DNA of 64,000 bases from Oceanobacillus damuensis (GCF_001618145.1 NZ_LQNF01000003.1:186001-250000), one strand, 5' to 3'. Shown: positions 51,138 through 60,860, counted from the stretch's first letter. Program-made: numbers and translations. The notes: generated by a model from the sequence alone, not told the origin.

Positions 51138-52022
51138 ATGAATATAGATCAAGTTCAAAAGGTTGCTGTTTTAGGAGCAGGGTCCATGGGGCATCAAATA
51201 TCTATGCTCTGTGCCCTAGGAGGTTATGAGACTTACTTACAGGATATTGACGGAAAGGCATTGGATAAAGCCAAATCAACATTGGAAAGCCGCATGAATG
51301 AGTGGGTGAAAAAGAACAAAATTACAGAGGATGAAAAAAATACTGCTTTCTCAAGATTACAACTTACAACAGATTTAGAAACAGCAGTTAGTGAAGCAGA
51401 TCTAGTGATTGAGGCAGTAGTGGAGAAACTAGATGTGAAAAGAGAAATCTTTTCTAAACTAGAGAAATTAGCACCGAAGCATGCAGTCTTAGCAACAAAT
51501 AGTTCAACAATTGTAAATTCCAAAATTGCAGATGTAACAACAAGACCAGAGAAAGTGATAAATATGCACTTTTTCTTTCCGCCACTGGTCATGGATTGCG
51601 TAGAAATAGTTAAAAGTGATCAGACATCCGATGAAACAGCCCAGGTGGCTATGGCCTTTTGTGAGCGTCTTGATCGAACCGGAGTCTTACTAGAAAAGGA
51701 AATTTATGGATTTATAGCTAATCGTTTGCTATTTGCTCTTTCAAATGAAGCTATTTACTTATATGAGAATGGCTATGCAGATTTTAAGGATATAGATTTG
51801 ATTGCCAAAAAGGCTTTAAGCCATCCACTTGGCCCATTTGAATTGGCAGACCTTTCTGGAATTGATGTTGGTTACTATGCAAATCTACAACTCTATGAGG
51901 AAACAGGGGATTCGAAAGATAAACCAGCTAGGTCAATTGAAGAAAAAGTAAAACAAGGTAATCTTGGAAGAAAAACCGGTAGAGGTTGGTATGATTATAC
52001 AAAAGGAGCAGTGATGAAATGA
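51138..52022 (+). CDS. 3-hydroxyacyl-CoA dehydrogenase
   Basis: A 294-residue NAD-dependent dehydrogenase with LGAGSMGHQISMLCALGG (about 14-31), the catalytic His in NMHFFFPPLVMDCVEIV, the usual Asn in YGFIANRLLFALSNEA and a C-terminal HPLGPFELADLSGIDVG dimer domain. The family norm HFFNP reads HFFFP here, an unusual change next to the catalytic His. ATG at 51138 is well spaced from GGGAGG. Four-base overlap (ATGA) with the following crotonase gene indicates coupled translation. Confidence 0.92.
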   Translation: MNIDQVQKVAVLGAGSMGHQISMLCALGGYETYLQDIDGKALDKAKSTLESRMNEWVKKNKITEDEKNTAFSRLQLTTDLETAVSEADLVIEAVVEKLDVKREIFSKLEKLAPKHAVLATNSSTIVNSKIADVTTRPEKVINMHFFFPPLVMDCVEIVKSDQTSDETAQVAMAFCERLDRTGVLLEKEIYGFIANRLLFALSNEAIYLYENGYADFKDIDLIAKKALSHPLGPFELADLSGIDVGYYANLQLYEETGDSKDKPARSIEEKVKQGNLGRKTGRGWYDYTKGAVMK

Positions 52023-52798
52023 CGAACCTAGTTTCTTGGGAAAAAGATGACGGAATTGCAGTCATCACAATCGACAATCCCCCATTAAATGTGCTTAATC
52101 AGCAAGTACAAAAAGAACTAAAAGTAATTACGACAGAGATTAAGGAAGATAAAGAAGTGGTAAGTGTACTATTAAGAACTGCCGGCAATAAAGCCTTTAT
52201 GGCAGGAGCAGATATTAAGGAATTTCCGCAGATGATGAATAACCCCAATATGAAAGAAGAAGTCATGTTTATGCATGGCGTTCTAAATGACTTGGATAAT
52301 TTACCGAAACCAACGATTGCTGTTCTAGATGGTCTTACTTTCGGTGGGGGATTAGAGCTTGCATTAACTTGTGATATTCGTATTGCCGAAGAAGATACAC
52401 GGCTGGGATTTCCTGAAATTAAGCTAGGTCTATTCCCGGGTGGAGCAGGAACGCAACGACTTCCGCGGCTTATTGGGGAGGCAAAAGCAAAAGAAATGAT
52501 GTATATAGGTGATCCAATAACCTCAAAAGAAGCTGAAAGAATTGGGTTAGTAAACCATGTAGTAGAAAATGGGGCTTCCTTTGAAAAAGCTATGAAAATG
52601 GCCAAACAGATTGCGGCGATGTCACTACCCGCGCTATCACTAATTAAGGAGGCAGTGGATAGAGGACTTGAAATGGAATTAAGCAAAGGGATAGAAAATG
52701 AGGCTGCCCTTTTTGAAGAGGTATTCCAAACGGAGGATATTAAAGAAGGGGTAGCGGCATTTATCGAAAAAAGAAAGCCACAATTTAAACATAATTAA
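52019..52798 (+). CDS. Enoyl-CoA hydratase/isomerase (crotonase family)
   Basis: A 259-residue crotonase: oxyanion loop AFMAGADIKEF (about 58-68), GGGLELALTCDIRIA and the second catalytic Glu in GFPEIKLGLFPGGAGTQRLPR. Both glutamates used by true hydratases are present. With the preceding dehydrogenase it performs the hydration and second oxidation steps of beta-oxidation; no thiolase gene was found in the window to finish the cycle. Confidence 0.93.
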   Translation: MTNLVSWEKDDGIAVITIDNPPLNVLNQQVQKELKVITTEIKEDKEVVSVLLRTAGNKAFMAGADIKEFPQMMNNPNMKEEVMFMHGVLNDLDNLPKPTIAVLDGLTFGGGLELALTCDIRIAEEDTRLGFPEIKLGLFPGGAGTQRLPRLIGEAKAKEMMYIGDPITSKEAERIGLVNHVVENGASFEKAMKMAKQIAAMSLPALSLIKEAVDRGLEMELSKGIENEAALFEEVFQTEDIKEGVAAFIEKRKPQFKHN

Positions 52799-52808
52799 AA
52801 TGAATAGT

Positions 52809-52839
52809 CTAGTAGGATGATAAAATTTCTTCTTACTAG
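52809..52839 (+). terminator. Possible stem-loop terminator after the crotonase gene
   Basis: CTAGTAGGA pairs with TCTTACTAG (8 of 9), but only GGTTTAAT follows, so termination would be weak. Confidence 0.4.
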
Positions 52840-52882
52840 GGTTTAATCACCTTCCACTTAGTACGGGAGAGGAGGAATAGAT

Positions 52883-54436
52883 GTGAGCTGGCAACCAGAA
52901 ATTAATGAGTTAAGAAAAAGGGAAAAGTTAGCAAAGGAAATGGGTGGGGAGAAAAACGTAGAAAAGCACCGATCTAGAGGGAAATTAACCGTACGGGAAA
53001 GAATTAATCATCTCTTAGATAAGAACACATTTCATGAGAAGGGTGCAATTGCTGGAAAAGCGGAATATCAGGGAAATGAATTAAAGAACTTTACTCCAGC
53101 TAACTTCTTAATAGGAACAGGAGAGATTGATGGAAGAAAAGTTGTCATCGGCGCTGATGATTTCACTGTTCGAGGCGGGGCAGCAGATGGGGCTATCAAG
53201 GAAAAGCAAATATATTCGGAACAATTAGCGCATGATTTACAATTACCAATGGTTAGGCTTGTAGACGGAACAGGTGGGGGCGGTAGCGTGACATTTCTTG
53301 AAACAGAGGGTCACACTTATGTCCCGGTTAATCCTGCTTGGGATTACGTTGTTAGAAACATGGGGAGAGTTCCCGTTGTTGGAGCATGTTTAGGTTCTGT
53401 TGCTGGTTTAGGGGCTGCACGAGTTACTGCTTCACATTTTTCCGTCATGGTCGAAGAAATATCTCAACTGTTTGTCGCGGGACCTCAAATTGTTAATTTT
53501 GGTGTTGGTCAAAACCTGACGAAAGAAGAACTTGGCGGTACACAAGTCCACCGTTCAAGTGGAGCAATTGATAATATTGTAAAAACAGAGGACGAAGCTT
53601 TTGAACATATTAGGAAGTTTTTAACCTATCTTCCAAGTAATGTATTTCAATTGCCACCTGTAAATGATACAAATGATGACCGTAATAGAAGAGAAGATGA
53701 GCTGATTTCAGTTATTCCTAAAAACCGAAGAACACCATATAAAATACGTCCTATTCTAAAAATGATTTTTGATAAGAATTCAATTTTTGAGATGGGGCGT
53801 TACTTCGGTGGCGGAACAGTAACTGGATTCGCACGCTTAGATGGCCATCCTGTTGGTTTCCTAGCAAATGATTCGTATGTGGCTGGTGGGGGATTAACCG
53901 TAGAAAGCTGTGAAAAAATAGAGCGTTTTGTAGATTTATGTGAAACATTCCATTTACCGATTGTTAACCTAGTTGATCAACCAGGAATTTCAATCGGTCT
54001 TGCGGCTGAGAAGAGAGGAACAATTCGGAAAGGAGTTCGTGCCATCTCAGCTATCTATCAGGCAACCGTACCCATGATTGAAATTATCATGAGAAGGGTG
54101 TTTGGAGTTGGTGGTGCTGGAATGATTAATGGTCATGGATTGCACTTCAGATATGCTTGGCCATCTGGTGATTGGGGTTCCTTACCAGTTGAAGGGGGTA
54201 TACAGGTAGCTTATAAACGGAAATTAGAAGCAAGTGATAATCCTCAGGCATTACTGGAGGAGTTAGCGGAACAGATGGAGAGTGTCCGTTCTCCACTAAG
54301 GACAGCAGAAGCATTTGGTATAGAAGAAATTATTGACCCAAGGGATACAAGACCACTTTTATGTGATTGGGTTGACGATGCATATAACCTATTACCTCAG
54401 CATCTAGGACCATCAAGACATACTATGCGGCCTTAA
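52883..54436 (+). CDS. Biotin-dependent acyl-CoA carboxylase, carboxyltransferase subunit 1
   Basis: A 517-residue carboxyltransferase of the PccB/MccB type. N-half: EKHRSRGKLTVRERINHLLD and GTGGGGSVTFLETEGH (acyl-CoA oxyanion hole); C-half: FLANDSYVAGGGLTVESCEKIERFVDLC, LVDQPGISIGLAAEKRGTIRKG and RVFGVGGAGMINGHG. It would carboxylate an acyl-CoA using a biotin carrier, possibly the one at 56199. Start GTG after GGAGAGGAGG. A second such gene is at 58181. No biotin carboxylase subunit is in the window. Confidence 0.9.
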   Translation: MSWQPEINELRKREKLAKEMGGEKNVEKHRSRGKLTVRERINHLLDKNTFHEKGAIAGKAEYQGNELKNFTPANFLIGTGEIDGRKVVIGADDFTVRGGAADGAIKEKQIYSEQLAHDLQLPMVRLVDGTGGGGSVTFLETEGHTYVPVNPAWDYVVRNMGRVPVVGACLGSVAGLGAARVTASHFSVMVEEISQLFVAGPQIVNFGVGQNLTKEELGGTQVHRSSGAIDNIVKTEDEAFEHIRKFLTYLPSNVFQLPPVNDTNDDRNRREDELISVIPKNRRTPYKIRPILKMIFDKNSIFEMGRYFGGGTVTGFARLDGHPVGFLANDSYVAGGGLTVESCEKIERFVDLCETFHLPIVNLVDQPGISIGLAAEKRGTIRKGVRAISAIYQATVPMIEIIMRRVFGVGGAGMINGHGLHFRYAWPSGDWGSLPVEGGIQVAYKRKLEASDNPQALLEELAEQMESVRSPLRTAEAFGIEEIIDPRDTRPLLCDWVDDAYNLLPQHLGPSRHTMRP

Positions 54437-54452
54437 GAAAGAGGGGATTATA

Positions 54453-56183
54453 GTGGAAATAAAGCGTTTTGAAGAAACATTGGGTACGGAAGAAGAACTA
54501 GTTACCAAAAAACTAGAAAGATGGGCGGAAGCAATTGGAGATAAAACGTTTATCTATTATGGCGAGGAAAATCAGTCTATTTCATATCGGACATTCAATC
54601 AACTAGCAAATGCCTTTGCAAATAATTTAATAAAAAAGGGAATTAAAAAAGGAGATCGTATTTCTCTTTTCTTAAGGAATCCACTTGTTACTACTATTGC
54701 CATGTTTGGTGTATGGAAAGCAGGGGCTGTCTATTGTCCAATTAACTTTAATTATAAAGGGAGATTACTATCCTATCAAATTAATGATACACAGCCGAGT
54801 ATGTTCATTACAGAAAGACAGATGGTTCCATTGTTAAATGATGTTCATTCTAAGTTGTTCCCTTTATCTGTAGTTGTATATGATCCAAAGAAAGGAGATC
54901 ATGATTATCAACCAGAGCTAAAGGATGTGGAGTTACATGGGAAACTTCCCTCCGTATCGTTTGATGATATGGTTTCTGGTAATACAAAGAATCCAGAAGT
55001 CACTCTAAAATACTACGATAATGCAAACATTATTTACACTTCTGGCACAACAGGTAATGCAAAAGGAGTCGTTCAATCTTATCGATGGATTCACGGTTAT
55101 ACGTATATGTTCCGAGTATTTAATAAGCAAGAAGATATAATCTATAATGATTTACCAATGTATCATGTTGGGGGTGCGTTTGCATTGGTTGCTAGAGCTG
55201 CTTTTCTAGGTTGTACCGTTGCACTTTGGGATAAATTTAGTTCTAATGATTTTTGGAAAAGAATAAAAGTAAGCAAGGCATCGAATGCAATACTCTTAGA
55301 TATTATGATTCCTTGGCTTATGAATAAAGAACCTAGTGAAAATGATCATGTAAATACATTAACACGTGTCCATATGCAACCACTTCCTAAGTATCATCAT
55401 GAAGTAGCGAAAAGATTTGGCATTAATTTTGTTTCAGCTGGTTATGGACAAACGGAAGCGGGAGTTGGATTTGTCGGAATTATAGACGAATTAGAAGAAG
55501 GCCAAGGGACACCTAAAGGCCTGTTCAAAGGATTTACAAGGAAAGAGACATTAAAAATTTCCAATAAACTAGGGATTCCTTTCCAGAAAGGGAACCAAGA
55601 TTTGGCCAAAGGATATATGGGTAAAGCAACAACATTTTATGAGGCCGCAGTTGTAAATGATTATGATGAAGAATGTGGTCCGAATGAGACTGGTCAGCTT
55701 GTCTTAAGGCCTCGCTATCCACATCTCCAACTCAATGAATATTTCAATACACCTAGAGCAACCGTAAATGCATTTAAGAACTTGTGGTTTCATACAGGAG
55801 ATGCAGGCTATAAAGATGAACAAGAGAATTATTATTTTGTAGACCGGATGAAAGATGTAATTCGACATAAAGGAGAGAACATCTCTTCTTATCAAGTTGA
55901 AGATATGGTGAATCAACATAAAGATGTGAATGTATGTGCTGCTTTTCCAGTATTAGCAGCGCAAGGGGATGAAGATGATATTGTTGTATATGCAGTTGCT
56001 AATTCTGATGATCTACAAGTAGAGGACTTAAAAAAATGGACACAGGAAACTATGCCAAAATTTATGTGGCCTAAATATATTAAATTAATATCAGAGTTAC
56101 CTCGAACCCCTACAAATAAAGTTGAAAAGTACAAATTAAAAGAGATGTTTCAAAACGAATTAATTGAAAAATCTAATTACTAA
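54453..56183 (+). CDS. AMP-forming acyl-CoA ligase 3
   Basis: A 576-residue ANL ligase, the most divergent of the five. P-loop NIIYTSGTTGNAKGVVQSY (about 191-209), MYHVGGAFALVARAAFLG, AGYGQTEAGVGFVG, hinge YYFVDRMKDVIRHKGENISSYQVED and the C-terminal Lys in PRTPTNKVEKYKL. An extra segment around residues 350-400 (EEGQGTPKGLFKGFTRKETL) is not usual. It resembles crotonobetaine/carnitine-CoA ligase-like enzymes. Start GTG after AGAGGGG, 16 bases behind the carboxyltransferase gene. Confidence 0.9.
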   Translation: MEIKRFEETLGTEEELVTKKLERWAEAIGDKTFIYYGEENQSISYRTFNQLANAFANNLIKKGIKKGDRISLFLRNPLVTTIAMFGVWKAGAVYCPINFNYKGRLLSYQINDTQPSMFITERQMVPLLNDVHSKLFPLSVVVYDPKKGDHDYQPELKDVELHGKLPSVSFDDMVSGNTKNPEVTLKYYDNANIIYTSGTTGNAKGVVQSYRWIHGYTYMFRVFNKQEDIIYNDLPMYHVGGAFALVARAAFLGCTVALWDKFSSNDFWKRIKVSKASNAILLDIMIPWLMNKEPSENDHVNTLTRVHMQPLPKYHHEVAKRFGINFVSAGYGQTEAGVGFVGIIDELEEGQGTPKGLFKGFTRKETLKISNKLGIPFQKGNQDLAKGYMGKATTFYEAAVVNDYDEECGPNETGQLVLRPRYPHLQLNEYFNTPRATVNAFKNLWFHTGDAGYKDEQENYYFVDRMKDVIRHKGENISSYQVEDMVNQHKDVNVCAAFPVLAAQGDEDDIVVYAVANSDDLQVEDLKKWTQETMPKFMWPKYIKLISELPRTPTNKVEKYKLKEMFQNELIEKSNY

Positions 56184-56198
56184 GGGAGTAGTTCTATA

Positions 56199-56408
56199 AT
56201 GGAGATTAAAGCGAATATGGCAGGAAGTGTTTGGAAGGTATTAGTTAGTGTTGGTGATGAAATCAGCGTAGAACAGGATGTGGTTATTTTAGAGTCAATG
56301 AAAATGGAAATACCGATTGGAGCAGAGCAAGGTGGCAGGGTAAGTGAGGTTAAGATAAATGAAGGTGATTTTGTTAACGAGGGTGATATTTTAATTGTTG
56401 TTGACTAA
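56199..56408 (+). CDS. Small biotin carrier protein (BLAP/YngHB-like)
   Basis: A 69-residue stand-alone biotinyl domain. The target lysine is K35 in LESMKMEIPI, flanked by the usual GDEISVEQDVV and EGDFVNEGDILIVVD hairpins. It is the size of B. subtilis YngHB, which works with a separate biotin carboxylase and the carboxyltransferase YngE. Here it lies between ligase genes and near two carboxyltransferase genes. ATG after AAGGGAG. ESMKMEI distinguishes it from lipoyl domains (which have DK-A or similar). Confidence 0.93.
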   Translation: MEIKANMAGSVWKVLVSVGDEISVEQDVVILESMKMEIPIGAEQGGRVSEVKINEGDFVNEGDILIVVD

Positions 56409-56456
56409 TTTGATATGAAACAAATAGATACTAATTATTTAAGGGAGGAGAAAAAC

Positions 56457-58109
56457 GTGAAAACAATATTAAGGAAAAGCTGGCCAAAAGACCTTCCAGA
56501 AAAATTGGAATACCGTTTAGGTGAAAAACCTCTTCATGAATATTTAATTCAAAATGCAAGAGAACATCCAGATGAGCCAGGATATATATATTATGGAAAT
56601 AATATTTCTTGGAAGCAATTAGTGGGTTATACACGTCGTCTTGCTAGTTGTCTTAAAAGTCAAGGCATTGGTAAGGGTGATCGAGTAGCACTGTATATGC
56701 AAAATTGTCCCCAATATTTGATAGGCCATTATGCCATACAAATGCTTGGTGCTGCCGTTGTCCCGCTAAATCCAATGTATAAGGCATCGGAACTAGATTA
56801 TTTTATTACTGAGGCTGAAATTAAAGCGGTAATAGCTGGGCAAGAACTTTATCAAAATATCGAGACTATTAAAGATCAAACTCCGTCTCTTCAATTAATA
56901 GTTACAACTAATTATGCTGATTTTCTTCCTGATAATTTAACTCTTCCTATACCTAATGAATTAAAGACCGAAAAGAAATATATAGATAGCACATTTGATA
57001 TGGAAAGAATGATTTACTCTACTGACCCGTTAATGGAAATAGAAGAAATCGATATATGGAATGATGTTGGGCTAATGGTTTTTACTTCTGGAACTACAGG
57101 TAGACCAAAAGCTGCTATGTTAACATATGGAAATGCGTTATTCAAAACTGCTGCCACAGTGCACGGATATCGATTGGAACAAGAGGATAATACCATAGCT
57201 AGCGCACCACTATGCCATATTGCCGGAATGGTAATGGGGGTCAATATTCCTGTGTATAGAGCGCTATCCTGTGTTCTTCTTACTCGTTTTGATCCTGGAG
57301 CAGCTATTCAAGCAATAGAAGATTATAAAATCAACAAATTATATACCGTTGCAACAATGAATGCGGCTATATTAAATTACCCTGGTATTGAGAAAAGAGA
57401 CCTGTCTTCACTTGAGTTGAATTTTGCAACGAGTTTCGGAATGAAGGTAGACGAAAAGTTAGCAAGTGATTGGAAAGAGCTAACAAACGGTTGTGTTTTA
57501 CTTGAAGCATCATATGGTTTGACTGAAACACATACATGCGACACCTTTATGCCTATCCAACAAATTAAATTTGGTTCATGCGGTATAGTCACGTATGATA
57601 CAGAGCTTCGAATTGTTAATCCAGAAACAGAAGAATCCCTTCATCCTGGAGAGCAAGGGGAAATTGTCGTAAAGAATCCGGGTGTTTTTAAGGGATATTT
57701 AAATAGACCTGAAGCAACGGCGGAAACATTACACAATGGATGGGTATTCACAGGTGATATTGGTTCTATAGATGAAGATGGGTATTTATATTTCCATGGA
57801 CGTGTAAAGGAAATGATTAAATCATCTGGTTTTAGTGTGTTTCCAGAAGATGTTGAAGCACTAATGAGTGAACACGAAGCTATATCCCAAGTTGCCTGTA
57901 TTGGTGTTCCTGATTCGAAAAGAGAGGAAAGTGTCAAAGCATTTATCGTATTGAAACCTCCATACAAAGGGAAGGTTAGCGAGGATGAAATGATAGATTG
58001 GGCAAAAGAAAAAATGGCTGCTTATAAATATCCGCGTTCAGTGGAATTTATCGATAGTCTTCCAGCAACAAGCTCTGGAAAAGTACTGAGGAGACTTTTG
58101 AAAGAATAG
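56457..58109 (+). CDS. AMP-forming acyl-CoA ligase 4
   Basis: A 550-residue ANL ligase. P-loop LMVFTSGTTGRPKAAMLTY (about 204-222; the usual Gly after Lys is Ala), APLCHIAGMVMGV, EASYGLTETHTCDTFMP, hinge LYFHGRVKEMIKSSGFSVFPEDVE with HGR in place of the common VDR, and TSSGKVLRRLLKE. Paralogue of ligase 1. I choose the GTG at 56457 after GGGAGGAG; an in-frame ATG at 56415 has no ribosome site. Confidence 0.92.
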   Translation: MKTILRKSWPKDLPEKLEYRLGEKPLHEYLIQNAREHPDEPGYIYYGNNISWKQLVGYTRRLASCLKSQGIGKGDRVALYMQNCPQYLIGHYAIQMLGAAVVPLNPMYKASELDYFITEAEIKAVIAGQELYQNIETIKDQTPSLQLIVTTNYADFLPDNLTLPIPNELKTEKKYIDSTFDMERMIYSTDPLMEIEEIDIWNDVGLMVFTSGTTGRPKAAMLTYGNALFKTAATVHGYRLEQEDNTIASAPLCHIAGMVMGVNIPVYRALSCVLLTRFDPGAAIQAIEDYKINKLYTVATMNAAILNYPGIEKRDLSSLELNFATSFGMKVDEKLASDWKELTNGCVLLEASYGLTETHTCDTFMPIQQIKFGSCGIVTYDTELRIVNPETEESLHPGEQGEIVVKNPGVFKGYLNRPEATAETLHNGWVFTGDIGSIDEDGYLYFHGRVKEMIKSSGFSVFPEDVEALMSEHEAISQVACIGVPDSKREESVKAFIVLKPPYKGKVSEDEMIDWAKEKMAAYKYPRSVEFIDSLPATSSGKVLRRLLKE

Positions 58110-58180
58110 ATTTAAGATGACAGATTATAATTTATTTTAATCTAATGTACGTAATAGTCTTACAAAAGAGGAGATCAATC

Positions 58181-59719
58181 ATGGAAAAGGATATCCAAGA
58201 ATTATTAAAAAGAAAAGAAATGGCGAAATTTGGGGGAGGAAAGAATAAAATTAAACACCTGCATGAGCTAGGCTTTTATACTGCTAGGGAGAGAATAGAT
58301 AAATTAGTGGATCAAGGCTCATTTTTAGAACTAGGTTTACTAGCACACTCAGATGAAGAAGGACAAGAACATAAAAGTGCTGGTGATGGTATTGTTACCG
58401 GACTTGGGAAAGTTAATGGACGTCCAATTGTTGTGCAGGCTGCAGATAAAACAGTTTTTGCTGGTACAGAGGGAAGGGTATATTTTCGAAAAACGAAGGC
58501 ATTACATGATTATGCCGTAAAACGTGGTATTCCCTTGATTAATTTAATGGAGGGCGGCGGATTGCGTATGCCTGATGGAATGGGATCAGATGGAATTAGT
58601 CAAGTATTATTTCCACAAGAACTACTACTACATTGTCGGCAAGTTCCAATGATCACCTCCATCCTAGGAGATAGCTTTGGTGGTCCAACCTGGACAGCGG
58701 TATCATCAGACTTTGTTACACAAGTGAAGGGAACAACAATGGCTGTTGCTGGACCTAGGATGCTCGAAGTAGCGACAGGAGAAAAAGTATCAAATGAAGA
58801 ACTGGGTGGATGGAATATCCATGCGGAGTACACAGGGCAGGCGGATGAGTTTTCTGAGAGCGAAGAGGATTCGATTGAAAAAATAAAGAGATTCCTTGAA
58901 TATATGCCGCAGCACGCAGGGGAGGAGCCGAATTATAAAGAAACTAACGACGACCCATATCGCAGATTAGATAAAGTTGTAAATATCGTGCCTACCCGAA
59001 GAAAACGTGCCTACGATATGAAAAGGGTCATTGAATTAATCGTGGATGATGGGGACTTTTTTGAGATGAAACCGACTTATGGAAAGGCTCTTATCACCGT
59101 TTTATCTAGAATAAATGGAAGAGTAGTTGGAATAGTTGCTAATCAACCCATGCATTTTGCAGGCGCTGCTGGTGCCAAGGAATGTGAAAAAGCAACCGAT
59201 TTCATTTGTTTATGTGACTCCTATAATATTCCGTTAATTTTTTTTCATGATATACCAGGATTCCGTGTGTCGAGTGATGCTGAAAAGCTTAAAATGCCAA
59301 CAAAGATCATGATGTGGAATCAGGCGTTAGCACAATCTACTGTACCTAAAATTTCCGTAGTCATTCGAAAAAGTATTGGTGCAGCTTATGGTAATATGTG
59401 TGGACCGACAATGGGAGCGGATTTTGTTGTGGCATGGCCGATAGCTGAAATTAACTTTACAGGACCAGAAGTAGGTATCAATGTGGTATATGGCCGGGAG
59501 TTGGAAAACACAGAAAATATTAAGGAAGAACGTTCGGAATTATTAAAATCATGGGGATTTGATAGTTCGCCATATAAAGCGGCTGGTAAGTATTTGATTG
59601 ATGATGTTATTGATCCAAGAGATACAAGAAAGTTTTTAAGTCAAACTTTAGAATATGCTTGTGCTAAAAATGGATCAATGAGTGAGAAAAACCTAGCAAA
59701 TTGGCCAACAGGATTTTAG
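58181..59719 (+). CDS. Biotin-dependent acyl-CoA carboxylase, carboxyltransferase subunit 2
   Basis: A 512-residue carboxyltransferase paralogous to that at 52883. HELGFYTARERIDKLVD, MEGGGLRMPDG, ILGDSFGGPTWTAVSSDFV, MHFAGAAGAKECEKATDFICLCDSYNIPLIFFHDIPGF and KSIGAAYGNMCGPTMGADF cover both crotonase-like halves. The substrate acyl-CoA is unknown. The ATG at 58181 follows AGAGGAG; an upstream in-frame ATG at 58145 lacks a ribosome site. Probably terminates a transcription unit, since the next gene has its own promoter. Confidence 0.9.
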   Translation: MEKDIQELLKRKEMAKFGGGKNKIKHLHELGFYTARERIDKLVDQGSFLELGLLAHSDEEGQEHKSAGDGIVTGLGKVNGRPIVVQAADKTVFAGTEGRVYFRKTKALHDYAVKRGIPLINLMEGGGLRMPDGMGSDGISQVLFPQELLLHCRQVPMITSILGDSFGGPTWTAVSSDFVTQVKGTTMAVAGPRMLEVATGEKVSNEELGGWNIHAEYTGQADEFSESEEDSIEKIKRFLEYMPQHAGEEPNYKETNDDPYRRLDKVVNIVPTRRKRAYDMKRVIELIVDDGDFFEMKPTYGKALITVLSRINGRVVGIVANQPMHFAGAAGAKECEKATDFICLCDSYNIPLIFFHDIPGFRVSSDAEKLKMPTKIMMWNQALAQSTVPKISVVIRKSIGAAYGNMCGPTMGADFVVAWPIAEINFTGPEVGINVVYGRELENTENIKEERSELLKSWGFDSSPYKAAGKYLIDDVIDPRDTRKFLSQTLEYACAKNGSMSEKNLANWPTGF

Positions 59720-59739
59720 AAAAATAAATAAAACATGTA

Positions 59740-59799
59740 TTGAATATTCGGAAAATATATTATATAATAAATTTACCTAACATACCGTACGTTTAGTAT
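59740..59799 (+). promoter_or_regulatory. Promoter and candidate TetR operator, site 3
   Basis: TTGAAT (59740-59745), 17 bases, TATAAT (59763-59768). The dyad ATACCGTACGTTTAGTAT (59782-59799) agrees with site 2 at 14 of 18 positions and sits just beyond the -10. Confidence 0.68.
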
Positions 59800-59848
59800 T
59801 TTAATTTAACGAAAAGATAAAATGGTGAATTTTATGGGAGGAATAAAG

Positions 59849-60829
59849 ATGCGTAGCTGGAAAGTGACAAAATTAGGTGATCCTAAAGATGTATTGGAAT
59901 TATTAGAAACGGAGCGACCAGAAGTAAAAGAGAATGAAGTGTTGATAGAGGTAGAAGCATCCTCGCTCAATTTCTTTGACATTTTACTGTGTCAGGGAAA
60001 ATATCAGGAAAAACCCCCACTTCCATTTACACCTGGTGCAGAAATAGCTGGGGTTATTCGTGAAGTAGGGGATAATTCTATACTCAAAGTGGGGCAACGT
60101 GTAATTGCAACACCTCCACTTCCAAATGGAGGGTTATCTGAGTTTGTCAGTGTGTCAGAGGATACTGTCTATGTTATTCCAGATTCGATGTCTGCAAGTG
60201 AAGCTGCTGGAATGTTTATTACTTACCAAACATCCTATTATGCTTTATTCTACCGAAGCAAACTTCAAAAAGGAGAAGTTCTTGTAGTACATGCAGGTGC
60301 TGGCGGAGTAGGTTCTGCTGCCATACAGTTGGGTAAAGCAAAAGGAGCAACGGTTATTGCGACAGCAGGAGGTCCAGAGAAAATCAAGGTTTGTAAGGAA
60401 TTAGGGGCGGATGTTGTTATTGATTATACCTCTGAAGATTTTGTATCTGTTGTTAAGAAAGAAACAGATGGACGGGGTGCTGATGTCATTTATGATCCAG
60501 TAGGAGGAGATATATTTGACCGTTCTCGTAAATGTATTGCTTTTGATGGACGTATTTTAGTAATTGGCTTTGCAGGAGGTCGTATTCCAGAAGCACCTGT
60601 TAATCATGCATTAGTTAAAAATTATTCCATAGTTGGTGTTCACTGGGGGTTGTTTGCTAGAAAGAACCCAGAGGAAGTAATAAAGATTCATAACGAGTTA
60701 GTTAGACTTTATAAAGAAGGATCTGTTCGTCCGTTGATTTATAAAGAGTATTATTTCGATGGAGTTCCAGACGCACTAGAGGTACTTGCAGATCGGAAAA
60801 CGTATGGAAAGCTAATTGCGATCCCTTAA
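59849..60829 (+). CDS. Quinone oxidoreductase-like MDR protein 2
   Basis: A 326-residue zinc-less medium-chain dehydrogenase with SSLNFFDILLCQGKYQ (about 37-52), PGAEIAGVIREVG, VVHAGAGGVGSAAIQLGKAKGA and VIYDPVGGDIFDRS. It resembles NADPH:quinone reductases and the acrylyl-CoA/crotonyl-CoA reductase branch; a specific substrate cannot be given. The ATG at 59849 follows GGGAGG; two upstream in-frame ATGs (59822 and 59834) are less well placed. First gene behind the site 3 promoter. Confidence 0.88.
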   Translation: MRSWKVTKLGDPKDVLELLETERPEVKENEVLIEVEASSLNFFDILLCQGKYQEKPPLPFTPGAEIAGVIREVGDNSILKVGQRVIATPPLPNGGLSEFVSVSEDTVYVIPDSMSASEAAGMFITYQTSYYALFYRSKLQKGEVLVVHAGAGGVGSAAIQLGKAKGATVIATAGGPEKIKVCKELGADVVIDYTSEDFVSVVKKETDGRGADVIYDPVGGDIFDRSRKCIAFDGRILVIGFAGGRIPEAPVNHALVKNYSIVGVHWGLFARKNPEEVIKIHNELVRLYKEGSVRPLIYKEYYFDGVPDALEVLADRKTYGKLIAIP

Positions 60830-60860
60830 AGGACATATATGAAAGCCTTATAAAAAGTCA

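Noticed and set aside
52099-52686. A 195-codon open frame on the minus strand
   Set aside because: It is antisense to the crotonase gene, rich in Ser, Ala and Pro as expected from the complement of that gene, and has no ribosome site.
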